Below, in pieces: positions 28,892 to 37,519 of a stretch of 64,000 nucleotides of DNA; the stretch's first letter is position 1; every line of letters starts with the position of its first letter. Source of the stretch: CAWKDG01 sp963848355 (GTDB taxonomy: Bacteria > Actinomycetota > Acidimicrobiia > Acidimicrobiales > UBA8190); NCBI GenBank assembly GCA_963848355.1, contig CAWKDG010000012.1, positions 558,001-622,000 of the forward strand, read 5' to 3'. The notes beneath the pieces were generated by a model. The model was not told the DNA's origin. It made no database searches and saw only the letters and a list, made by a program, of their open reading frames with translations. The position numbers were made by a program, and so were the translations under genes.

Positions 28892-29881
28892 AGGTCAACT
28901 CCGGCACCACTTCGCGACCGGTTGACGATCGCCGAGGCGATGAGGTTGACGACCAGGGTGATCCCGAAGAGGACGAAACCGCACAGCAGGAGGTCCTGGA
29001 GCCCGAGCTTGCCACCCGAACCGAAGTTGACGGCGATCAGCTGTGAGATGGTGGATCCGCCGTGCTGCAGGATCATGGGACTGACTTTGAAGGCGGTACT
29101 CAGGATGATGGAGACGGCGATGGTCTCCTCGAGGGCTCGACCGAGTCCGAGCATGACGGCGCCGATCATGCCGCCCCTCCCGAAAGGGAGAACCACGGTT
29201 CGGATCATCTGCCACCGACTGGCGCCGAGCGCCAGGGCCGCCTCACGCTCTCCGGCTGGGGCCAGGGAGAAGACCTCCCTGCTGATGGACGCCACAATGG
29301 GCACGATCATCAGGCCGACAACCAGTCCGGCGATGAAGAGCGACGCGTTCAAGGGCGGGCTGTTGACCTTGAAGAACGGTAGGAACGCAAAGTGGCGCGA
29401 CAACCACGTACTGAAACCCACGACATTGGTTTCCAGCTCGAAGACCGCCCAAAGGCCGAAGATGATGCTCGGGATGGCGGCGGCGAGATCGACCATGGAG
29501 ATCAATGGACGGCGCAACCACAGCGGTGCGTACTCACTGAGGAAGAGCGACGTTCCGATAGCGACCGGCGTGCCCACCAGCATGGCCACCCCCGCAACCT
29601 CGAGCGTGCCCACGAGCGAGGCCAGGACGCCGAAGGACGGGTGCTTGCCGAGGGTCTGGAAGCCCGATCGGGTGAAGAAGTGCCAGCCCGCCACCCTGAA
29701 AGCCGGGAAGCCGCTCTTCAGCAGAAAGAGGCCGATGAGGAAAAGCAGCAGCAGCACGCCCATCGAGACGCTCCACACGCCCCTGCGGTAGACAGCGGTC
29801 AGCCCTGCTGTAGTCGGTGGAGATGGCGATCGGCTCGGGCGCCACGGTGCCGCTCGCTAGAAGAGGCAGGTCGACTGACAT
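28888..29881 (-). CDS. pstC: Phosphate ABC transporter permease PstC (one frameshift)
   Basis: About 330 residues. The ATG at 29881 (MSVDLPLLASGTVAPEPIAI) has AGAGG upstream; a frame change near 29785 leads into the first helix MGVLLLLFLIGLFLLKSGF. PstC features follow: WHFFTRSGFQTLG, SLVGTLEVAGVAMLVGTPVA, MVDLAAAIPSIIFGLWAVFE, the coupling loop AALALGASRWQMIRTVVLP and GLGRALEETIAVSII. It is the first gene of pstC-pstA-pstB-pstS, downstream of a PhoP-box array. This order, with pstS last, differs from the usual pstSCAB. Confidence 0.88.
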
Positions 29882-29972
29882 GGCTCTGGAAGGAACCTCT
29901 CGGGCTGCTCGGGTGTCGAATGGGGTGGTCTACCGCCGCCGTGCCTGACGAACGCGCGTCATGCTAGACAGG

Positions 29973-30027
29973 CAAGGTGAACGCAAAGGAAACTCTGGGT
30001 TACATCCAGTTGACCATTGCGTGAACC
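29973..30027 (-). promoter_or_regulatory. PhoP box: five 11-bp direct-repeat units upstream of pstC
   Basis: Read on the minus strand the units are GGTTCACGCAA, TGGTCAACTGG, ATGTAACCCAG, AGTTTCCTTTG and CGTTCACCTTG. Bases 2-8 match the GTTCACC core at 6, 5, 4, 4 and 7 of 7 positions, in strict 11-base phase as in Streptomyces PHO boxes. The array is 92 bases upstream of the pstC ATG and points to phosphate-starvation activation by a PhoR-PhoP system. Confidence 0.72.
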
Positions 30028-30060
30028 GGCAACTCCGGGCAATCGGGGAGAAGTTCCTGG

Positions 30061-30745
30061 CTACGGCGCCAAGGCGAGCTCCGACCTCCCCACGTTGAAG
30101 GTGATGTTCCTGTCCTTCCAGACCACCTCTTTGGACGTGTTGATGACTATCGGGAGCAGCGAAGCCATAGCCGTCTCGGGGTAGGGAGGTGCGGTCCGCA
30201 TCCTGGGCGAGCTCGCTACGCAGCGTTTTGGCAAACGGCGGGTTGGTCTTCTCGAGGTCGTCCAGGCTCACCCAGTAGAGGTTCGCACCGCCGCAGGCGA
30301 TGAAGGAGGCCAACCATTCATGCCCCGCCGAGTCCGTCCACAGGATCGGGTCGTAGAGCTGGAGCTTCGTCCGTCTCGAGAGCGTCCCCACCACCGGTGC
30401 CGACGGGGACGGCCCTGACCGGAACCTGGCTCCGGGCGGGGAGGATGAAGGTGTCCACAATGCCGGTGCCACCCTTGCTCTTTATCGAGTCGAGCGCCGA
30501 TTCAGCGGAGGGGTCGGGCGAGAACGCAGCGAACCGCGGCCTCTTGCCGGTGGGTAGGTAGGGCTGGACCTGACCGTTGACCGTGTACGTACACCCGACC
30601 AACGGGTCGGTCGGCGGCGTCAGCACAACACTCGACGCCGTGGACGGGCCGTTGCTGCAGGCCGAGGCGACGAGAGCGAGCCCGGCGACTGCTATCGCGA
30701 CGAACCCGTCCGCACGTCTGTCTCTTTCACGGTCTGCTGTCTCAT
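30061..30745 (-). CDS. Lipoprotein of unknown function upstream of the pst operon (frameshifted)
   Basis: A lipoprotein signal FVAIAVAGLALVASACSNG is followed by VLTPPTDPLVGCTYTVNGQV, PTGKRPRFAAFSPDPSAESA, then in another frame LQLYDPILWTDSAGHEWLAS and SLDDLEKTNPPFAKTLRSEL, and in a third LPIVINTSKEVVWKDRNITF, ending GRSELALAP and TAG at 30061. The start is probably the ATG at 30745 (MRQQTVKETD) with one more frame change before the signal. About 225 residues. It ends just before the PhoP box, so pstC has its own promoter. No family recognised. Confidence 0.6.
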
Positions 30746-30921
30746 CACATCCACACTCACTCGCCCGTCCGCTCCAACGGGGCCCGTCGGCCTGCGGGTG
30801 ACGGGCCAAGCGAACGAAAGCCCCACGGTCCGTACCGGGCCCGTCAGTCTGTACGCGGCGCATCATCCATGTCAATGCAGGCACCATGCAACCGGCTCGA
30901 TGACGCGCCCGGGTGACCGGG

Positions 30922-31464
30922 TTACCCCTTCGAGGAGAACCGGAAGAGGATCAGCTGAGCGAGGTTCTCGTTCTGGGTGATGGTCGCCGTGCTCGTGATG
31001 ACGATCTCCGCCTGCCCGTGGAGCACGACGAGGGTGGTGATCGTCGTGTCGGTCGCCGGGACGGTGAAGTAGTACGCGGCGTTGCCCAGCTTGTTCACAT
31101 GGACGATCGGACCGTGCTGCGAGTTCGCCTTGGTGGCCTGGCTGGTGAACTCGGAGGCGGTGACGTCGATCGCGTACAGGATGATCACCGACTTGGCGAG
31201 ATCGGATCCCTTGTACGAGCAGGTGACCGTGGTCTTGGTGCTGGCCGTCTGGGCGGGACTGACCTGCAGTCCGGTCGCCACCGCGATCTGTGTCGGCTGC
31301 ACCGTCGTGCAGAGCGTCCGATCGCTTGCGCTTGCCGTGGTCGTCGACGTGGTGGTGGGCGAGGGCTTCGACGGGCTCGAGCAGGCACTCACCGCGATCG
31401 GGAGCACGCTCAGAGCCACGACCGACAGAAGTGCTCGACGGACCGACAAGTGGGGTGAGCGCAC
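30922..31464 (-). CDS. Secreted lipoprotein, DUF3558-like
   Basis: A 180-residue protein. The signal peptide with lipobox VSAC (about residues 25-28) is followed by a Ser/Thr-rich linker (about 29-48) and a compact domain with two cysteines (LCTTVQPTQIAVATGLQVSP and TKTTVTCSYKG), suggesting one disulfide. The arrangement resembles the actinobacterial DUF3558 lipoproteins, but I hold that loosely. The frame is intact, unlike its neighbours. Confidence 0.72.
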   Translation of the reverse strand: MRSPHLSVRRALLSVVALSVLPIAVSACSSPSKPSPTTTSTTTASASDRTLCTTVQPTQIAVATGLQVSPAQTASTKTTVTCSYKGSDLAKSVIILYAIDVTASEFTSQATKANSQHGPIVHVNKLGNAAYYFTVPATDTTITTLVVLHGQAEIVITSTATITQNENLAQLILFRFSSKG

Positions 31465-31662
31465 GGGCCGACGCTACACGGTCCGACCGGGACTCCCGTC
31501 CTCACGGACGCCGTCTGGGCGCGCCATGTGCAACGCAATGCGACACGTGCCCGAGTATGCGCCGCACGCCCTTCACCCTTACTCGCACTACGACGGGGTG
31601 GCGTTCACCCCTTCGGCGACCTGGAGTGGTCGGGGTGCGCCGTGTGGCCGGAGTGAGCCAGG

Positions 31663-32121
31663 TCAGCCCGACTGGGCGAGGGGAAGGCTGTCGAGGGACG
31701 CGATGAGATCGCGGTCGCGCTCATAGGTCAGGGCACGCCCGGCAATCGCCAGTTCGAGCCATTGCATCTCGTCGACCTCGTCCGACGGCGAAAACTCACC
31801 GTCGAGAACATCCATGAACCAGTAGGCGACGATCTTGGGCCGGTCTCGACGGTCCCGATACTCCGTGTATCCGGCGAAGCGGCCCATGCGACAGCGCATA
31901 CCCGTCTCCTCCTGGACTTCGCGCAGAGCACAGTCCTCGAAGGTCTCGTCGGCCGCCAATTTGCCCTTGGGTAGCGACCAATCGTCTCGACCGGGACGGT
32001 GGACGACGGCCACCTCTCGCCGGCCGCCGGCAAGCTCCCGGAGCACGATGCCCCCGGCTGCACGCACGAGCTCATGGTCCCTGCCGATCCTTCGGAGCCT
32101 TTGTGCCGTGGTCCGAGCCAT
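31663..32121 (-). CDS. Nudix hydrolase
   Basis: A 152-residue protein with an exact Nudix box: GKLAADETFEDCALREVQ then EETGM, fitting G-x5-E-x7-REU-x-EE-x-GU. Upstream are AAGGIVLRELAGG and DDWSLPKGK, and downstream IVAYWFMDV, as in diadenosine-polyphosphate or diphosphoinositol-polyphosphate hydrolases (PKGK). The ATG at 32121 was chosen as the point where similarity starts. Divergent from the CYTH-CHAD gene across 103 bases; a shared role in polyphosphate-type metabolism is inferred from that pairing. Confidence 0.88.
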   Translation of the reverse strand: MARTTAQRLRRIGRDHELVRAAGGIVLRELAGGRREVAVVHRPGRDDWSLPKGKLAADETFEDCALREVQEETGMRCRMGRFAGYTEYRDRRDRPKIVAYWFMDVLDGEFSPSDEVDEMQWLELAIAGRALTYERDRDLIASLDSLPLAQSG

Positions 32122-32224
32122 GAGAACGACGCTACCGTCGACCAGCTCCGAATTATGCGGATGGCTCCTCGGATCCCGACGCTCGCCCTGGGACGGCCCA
32201 AGCAACGCCGAGTAGCCTCCCCCT

Positions 32225-34268
32225 GTGCCCGAACGGGGGGGGGACCCTGGGAATATCGAGGTCGAATGGCAGCTCGACGCGCTCGATCTCCGGCCTGTCG
32301 AGCGGTGGCTGGCCGCCTTTCCGAGGGTCGTCCCGGGCCGCACCGAGGGATCGACCGCCATCGTCACGGCTGTCGCCCGGCCCGTCAAGCGGACGGTCGA
32401 CACCTACCTCGATACCGACGACTGGCACATCGGCCGGTCCGGGATTCGTGCTGCGCATCCGGCATCTGGCTGACCAGGGGGAGGTGACACTGAAGGACAC
32501 CACCCCGGCGGTGGCCGGCCTGCGCCGCCGGATCGAAGTGAGCGAGCCTCTCCCCCCCGCCGGACTCCATGCCCTCGATCCGGAGGGCCCGGTGGGCCGT
32601 CGACTCCGCGCCCTGGCCGGCGATACACCGCTCAGGCACCTGCTCGAAATCAGAACACGCCGTCGCCGCCACCAGTTGCGGGTGGCTGATCAGGTGCTCG
32701 CCGAGGTCGATCTCGATGACACGATCATCGTGGTGGGCGACGACCAGTACCCGGTCCGGATGCGTCGCGTCGAGGTCGAAGCCGACTCCTCATGGGTCGA
32801 CCTGCTCACGCCCCTCGTCGACCAACTGCGCGACGAGTGTGGGCTGCAACCGGCGATCCTGTCCAAGTTCGAGGCTGGTCTGCTCGCCGCAGGCTTGCGC
32901 ATTCCCGAGCTCCCCGACCTGGGCCCGACGTCGCTGGCGCCCGAGCCGTCGATCGGTGCTCTGGCCTACTCCGTCCTGCGCCGCCACGTCGGGTCCATGC
33001 TCGCCCACGAGGCGGGAACACGACTGGGCGAGGACATCGAGCAGCTGCACGACATGCGCGTGGCCACGCGACGACTGCGCGCCGCGTTGTCCCTGTTCGC
33101 CGGCGTCCTACCGCAGCACACCGGCTGGTTGCGGAGCGAGTTGGGCTGGCTGGCGGGCGAGCTCGGAGCCGTGCGCGACCTCGATGTCCAACTGGAGCGC
33201 CTCGACAGCTGGCGCGACGAGCTTCTCGACGAGAATGCCGGGGCCTTGACCGATCTTGCCCGCCTTCTCAGGCGGGAACGCGATACCGCCCGTGCCCACT
33301 TGCTCGGTTCTCTCGACTCGCCCCGTTACGACCGCCTGGTCTCCGAATTCACCTCGATGCTGCGCCCCGGTCCGGGACAGGGGTCCGGTCGTCAGACGAA
33401 GGCCGCACAGGCGCCGGCGGCCGTTGTCGTTCCGGGCCTCATCGTCGCCCGTCACCGCTCTGCCGTGACGGCGGCCCGCCGGGCGCGTCGCAGTCGCAAC
33501 CCGGAGGACTTCCACCGTCTGCGCATCCGCTGCAAACGACTCCGCTACGCGCTCGAGTTCGTCTCGGAGATATACGACGGCCAGACCCGAGGGATGGTGC
33601 GACGTGTGGTCCGACTGCAGGACTGCCTCGGCATCATGCAGGACGCTCAGGTCGCCGCCGGCCGTCTGCACTCTCTGGCCACGACCGAAGGGTCCGGGCT
33701 CTCCCCCGCCACCGTCTTCGCCATGGGAAGTGTGGCCGAACGGTACCGCCGCGAGACCGATCGTCGGGCCGAAGCCCTTCCGGGCTATCTCGAGGCGTTG
33801 AAGGGGCCCCGGTGGCGGAAGCTGAAGGCGCTCATGGAACAGCGACGCGACGAGATCGGGCCTCCCGACACGTGGTCGCCCGGGCCGCCGACGCCCTCCG
33901 GACACCCTTCCGGTGACGCCACCGATTCGGCCGAACTCTCCGATTCTCCGGCGACGTGGCCTCGCTCCTCGCCGTCGCCATCCGAGCTCGGCACGAACCC
34001 CGACGACGACGCCGACTGGGACGATCTCTACACGCCGGCCTTGCGCTCCGTGCCCCCGGTCTCCCCCGCCGACCACTCGGCGTCGTCCGGTGAACCTGAG
34101 GTCCGGGCACCGTCGCCCTCGGCCGAGCCTCCGATCGTGCGGCGGCGCAAGGAGCCGGTGTTCCTCCCCGCTCCTCCTCCACCGGCGCGCCCGGCGCCGA
34201 TCCATCCCCCGCCGCGAACGGAACCACCCGACGTCGGACGGAGCAGGTCGTTTCCCGACCGCTCCTGA
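32225..34268 (+). CDS. CYTH and CHAD domain protein (one frameshift)
   Basis: About 680 residues. The CYTH triphosphate-tunnel domain begins EVEWQLDALDLRPVERWLAA (about 12-31), crosses a frame change near 32447 and continues RIRHLADQGEVTLKDTTP and LLEIRTRRRRHQL, VAEVDLDD-type, to about residue 215. The CHAD helical domain (about 240-520) has HDMRVATRRLRAALSLFAG and FHRLRIRCKRLRYALEFV, the repeated H-x-x-R words that bind polyphosphate. The last 130 residues are Pro/Ser-rich and disordered. CYTH-CHAD proteins are linked to polyphosphate hydrolysis or granule binding, which suits the nearby pst operon. GTG start at 32225. Confidence 0.86.
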
Positions 34269-34284
34269 CACCCGGCCCACGTTT

Positions 34285-34327
34285 GTTCCTGATTGTTCTC
34301 GTTTTGTTCTCGCGTCGTTCACAGAGC
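34285..34327 (+). promoter_or_regulatory. PhoP-box-like array: four GTTC repeats at 10-11 bp spacing
   Basis: GTTCCTG, GTTCTCG, GTTCTCG and GTTCACA start at 34285, 34295, 34306 and 34317 (steps of 10, 11 and 11), matching the GTTCACC core at 4, 5, 5 and 6 of 7. The region is T-rich against a GC-rich background. A TACGGT hexamer follows at 34355 and a small coding sequence at 34401. Same repeat type and period as the array at pstC. Confidence 0.6.
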
Positions 34328-34400
34328 CGTGACGGAACGGACATCTGGCTGTCCTACGGTGATGGTGGCGCGGAGGAACAAGGCGCTGGGAGGTGATGGC

Positions 34401-34565
34401 ATGCAGGCACTACTGCAGAAGGTGGTGGACGTCGTCCATCGGGTGTCGGGTACCGGGGCCAGGCTCAACGCCATGCACGAAGTCGAACGCTCTGCGTCGT
34501 CGGTGGTCGAAGTGGAAGTGCAGCTCAGGAGGATCTGCGACACCTCCACACCACGGGCCGCCTGA
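34401..34565 (+). CDS. Small 54-residue protein behind a PhoP-box-like array
   Basis: The reading frame MQALLQKVVDVVHRVSGTGA...LRRICDTSTPRAA begins at an ATG with a strong GGGAGGTGA ribosome site seven bases upstream. The predicted product is a mostly helical, soluble, amphipathic 54-mer: VVDVVHRV, then ARLNAMHEVERSASSVVEVE. It shows no signal peptide or transmembrane helix and no family I recognise. It lies between the CYTH-CHAD gene and a convergent Tat-exported protein, with its own promoter region. Support is the ribosome site, the upstream repeat array and the clean frame; function unknown. Confidence 0.55.
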   Translation: MQALLQKVVDVVHRVSGTGARLNAMHEVERSASSVVEVEVQLRRICDTSTPRAA

Positions 34566-34583
34566 AATCCGCCCTTCGGCCTG

Positions 34584-36356
34584 TCAGGCCGTGACGTTCG
34601 GTGCCGGGCTCCCTGCTCCAGACGCCGGCGCCACCTCCGACCAGTTCGCCCGCGACGGTTGGTTGGCCGACCCGAGTCCCACCCCGAGGGTGGCGTAGAC
34701 GTTCTCCATGGCCCGCAGAAGGATCTCCGTCACCCCGGGGATGGCGGCAGGCACGACGTTGTCCGGAAACGCCGTGGTGTGGGAGAGCTTGTTCACCCAC
34801 GACGCGTTCCCGGTGGCGAACACACCGCCGCCGCCGTAGGTCGTGTACCAGGTGACGTCGGAGAAACGGCCCGGGCCCCGGTTGGCCACGGGCGAGTGGG
34901 CCATGATCTCCACGTTGGTCGGTCCGGGCACGGCGGAGTCGAAGCGGTCGTACTCACCTTGGATGACGTTCGGGAGTTTCTGGCCCGCGGTCACGCCCGT
35001 CCCCGCCCAGAGCCACGACGAGGGGTCGGTGACGACCAGGTCGGCATCGGCACCGACGTCCTGGTACATGCTCCCGATCAACTGGCTCTCAGGCCAGGAC
35101 GTGGGTGGCGCGGCCCATTCGGGACCGGTCACGACCGCGTTGTCGATCCCGAACATGGGGTCGTCGGCGGCCGCTTTGTAGCAGACCTGGAGACGGTTCG
35201 GCCCGACGGGGGAGGGCTCCAACCGGATCTGGCGGTAGCAGGCGTTGGCCCCCAGGAAGCCCAGATTGACTCCCAGGTCGAGACTCTGGAGGGCGCCGTC
35301 GCGCATCTGGAGTGACCAGTACTCGTCATGGCCCAGGCTCAACAGGCTCCGGTGCTGCAGGAGGAGCTCCGGTCGCTCGTGAAGATCGACGTCCGTCCAG
35401 TAGGTGACGTCGAGGCCGAGGCTCTCCATGTGGAAGACCAGGGGAAATTCGTTCCCGATGAAGTCGGAGGCGCCCTGGGCCCAGTCCTGCGAGAAGGGCC
35501 GGTCGAACGACACGACCCTGGACCGGTGGTCGAAATCCTTGCCGGCCACGCTCTGACCGAACGACACCCCTCCGGCCGTCAGGCCGTTGTACAGGCTGTA
35601 GCCGCCCCACAGGTTGTAGGCCTGCCATGTCGTCACGGCTTGTTGGACCACGAACGCCGCCGTGCTGTCGTCGTCGCGCACACACAACGGGATGTACTGC
35701 TGCTCCCCGAAATCCCCTACCAATTTGAGAAGGTACGCACCGGGAGGCCATGTCTCGTCGATCGGCACCGACAGCGACGGTGCCCACGGACACTGCACCG
35801 TGTTCACACCGGGGGACACAGTCGGTCGCGGCTGCTCGACCCCGCTCACATCGTCGGACGTCCAGATCAGGCGGGCGCCGAGTCCCTGGTAGTACCCCAT
35901 CCGATAGGCCTCGACGTGAAAGGTGTGGGCCACGGTGTTCACGAAGAGAGTCACGTCGTCTCCGGCGACGGCGCTGGTGGCGTCGGCGAAGCCCTCGATG
36001 GCACGGGGGACCTGGTGGCCGGTCACCACCCAGTCGACGGTCCCGGGCCGGGCGTTCTCGTTCTGCACCCAGGTGGCTGTGGGCACGACCGCCCCTCCGG
36101 GCAGGGCCGTCAGTTGCACGGGCTGCAGGGGCGCCGGCGCGACCTGGGGTCGCGGGTGATGCGACACCGTCACCCGAGGGCGGCGGTCGGCCGCTCCGGC
36201 CAACGAAAGCTCGATCACGCCGTACGAGACACCACCCAGACCGACGGCGACGGCCACACGGCGGAGGAAGGTGCGTCGTGACAGGTGACGCCCGTCGGCG
36301 GCGGATCCGGATTCCCCCGTCGTCTGCTCCACACCACCCTCTTTGTTGTCGATCAT
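34584..36356 (-). CDS. Tat-exported protein with N,N-dimethylformamidase beta-subunit-like domain
   Basis: A 590-residue protein. The N-terminus carries a twin-arginine signal (LSRRTFLRRVAVAVGLGGVS). The body matches the dimethylformamidase-beta-like family found as exported proteins in actinobacteria: FHVEAYRMGYYQGLGARLIW, AVTTWQAYNLWGGYSLYNG, VVSFDRPFSQDWAQG, GLDVTYWTDVDLHERPELLL, LLSLGHDEYWSLQMRDG and GGGGVFATGNASWVNKL. Activity of the exported members is not established. The start is the ATG at 36356, or the GTG at 36332, which has AAAGAGGG upstream. Divergent from the PPOX gene. Confidence 0.8.
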   Translation of the reverse strand: MIDNKEGGVEQTTGESGSAADGRHLSRRTFLRRVAVAVGLGGVSYGVIELSLAGAADRRPRVTVSHHPRPQVAPAPLQPVQLTALPGGAVVPTATWVQNENARPGTVDWVVTGHQVPRAIEGFADATSAVAGDDVTLFVNTVAHTFHVEAYRMGYYQGLGARLIWTSDDVSGVEQPRPTVSPGVNTVQCPWAPSLSVPIDETWPPGAYLLKLVGDFGEQQYIPLCVRDDDSTAAFVVQQAVTTWQAYNLWGGYSLYNGLTAGGVSFGQSVAGKDFDHRSRVVSFDRPFSQDWAQGASDFIGNEFPLVFHMESLGLDVTYWTDVDLHERPELLLQHRSLLSLGHDEYWSLQMRDGALQSLDLGVNLGFLGANACYRQIRLEPSPVGPNRLQVCYKAAADDPMFGIDNAVVTGPEWAAPPTSWPESQLIGSMYQDVGADADLVVTDPSSWLWAGTGVTAGQKLPNVIQGEYDRFDSAVPGPTNVEIMAHSPVANRGPGRFSDVTWYTTYGGGGVFATGNASWVNKLSHTTAFPDNVVPAAIPGVTEILLRAMENVYATLGVGLGSANQPSRANWSEVAPASGAGSPAPNVTA

Positions 36357-36475
36357 CGGGTCACGGTGCCCCCGGGTGTCCGTCGTCCCGTCTGATGGCC
36401 GACGACACCTGCATATTCTTGCCGAGTTGGGGCGCCCCGGCCCCTCGCCCCGACGGTGGGTAAGGTCATCGGAGC

Positions 36476-37519
36476 ATGGAGCGGGATCCCCCACCGCCGC
36501 CTTCGACCGGTAGCCGCGACCGGTGGCCGGCCGGGTTGCTCGAGGTCTGGGAGTGCTCGGCCACGGCCGAGTACGCCAGCCTGACACGAACCGGCGTCCC
36601 CATCACCGTGCCCACTACTCCTTACGTCGGCGACGACGCCCGGACGCTCGACGTGACGACGGGGCTGACCTATCCGGCCAAGGCGGAGAGGGCCCGGCGC
36701 GACCCCCGGGTCTGCCTCCTCTTCGCCGACCCCGTCGGCTCGGGAATCGACCATCCACGCACCGTCGCCGTCCAGGGCCTGGCCACCGTGCGCGACTCCG
36801 ACCTCCAGGCGAACACCGACCGGTACATCCGGATCAGCACACAGAAATATCCGGCCGCCATGAAGGGGCAGCCTCTGTTCGTCCTGAAGCGCATGGGTTG
36901 GTACTTCACCCGGATCTGGATAGAGATCACCCCTCTCCACGTGCTCTGGTGGCCCGACCGCGCCCTGGGCGAACCACCGGAATCGTGGCACGCCCCCGAC
37001 GGCACCGCCGCGCCGCTGTCCGATCCGGCTCCCACGGGTGCGCAACCGCACCCCTGGTTGAGGCCACCGACATCGTGGCAGGACGCAGCGCGCGGGTACG
37101 AGCGATTGCCGCTTCAGGACCTCACCGTCGTCGACGCCAACGGCTTTCCGATGTGCATCCCGGTGACACGTGCCCAATTGGTGGACGACGGCTTCGTCGT
37201 CCATCTGGGGCCCGGATCCCCACCGTTCGAGGAAGGTCCCGCCTGTCTCACCATGCACGCGCACCCGGAGGTGTTCACCGGCCAGAAGAACCGGAGCTTC
37301 GTCGGCCGCGTCGTCCCAGAGAGAGGCACCTCGGAGGCGGGGATCACCGCACGCATGCTCGTTGACCGAGCCCTGGCCGACTGGAGCATCGTCGGCAACC
37401 GGGCGCAGTCGGCACTCGGCTTCCTGCGCAAGGGCCGCCTCCTGGCGCCGCGACTACGCACCGAGGCAGCCCGTCGATTCCAACCGGTACCCACGGTCAG
37501 GTTTCCCACGGCCCGTTAG
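36476..37519 (+). CDS. Pyridoxamine 5'-phosphate oxidase-family (FMN-binding) protein
   Basis: A 347-residue protein, long for the family because it holds two split-barrel halves. First half: YASLTRTGVPITVPTTPYVG, GLTYPAKAERARRDPRVCLL, RTVAVQGLATVRDSD and RIWIEITPLHVLWW. Second half: LTVVDANGFPMCIPVTRAQL, CLTMHAHPEVFTGQKNRSFV. The PAKAERARRDPRV pattern is that of F420/FMN-binding PPOX proteins. No partner gene is nearby. It converges on the sulfatase, overlapping its end by four bases. Substrate unknown. Confidence 0.82.
   Translation: MERDPPPPPSTGSRDRWPAGLLEVWECSATAEYASLTRTGVPITVPTTPYVGDDARTLDVTTGLTYPAKAERARRDPRVCLLFADPVGSGIDHPRTVAVQGLATVRDSDLQANTDRYIRISTQKYPAAMKGQPLFVLKRMGWYFTRIWIEITPLHVLWWPDRALGEPPESWHAPDGTAAPLSDPAPTGAQPHPWLRPPTSWQDAARGYERLPLQDLTVVDANGFPMCIPVTRAQLVDDGFVVHLGPGSPPFEEGPACLTMHAHPEVFTGQKNRSFVGRVVPERGTSEAGITARMLVDRALADWSIVGNRAQSALGFLRKGRLLAPRLRTEAARRFQPVPTVRFPTAR

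Noticed and set aside
31571..31610. CTTCACCC and GTTCACCC words 32 bases apart
   Set aside because: Not in exact 11-base phase, intermediate units do not match, and no gene start lies in the right position.
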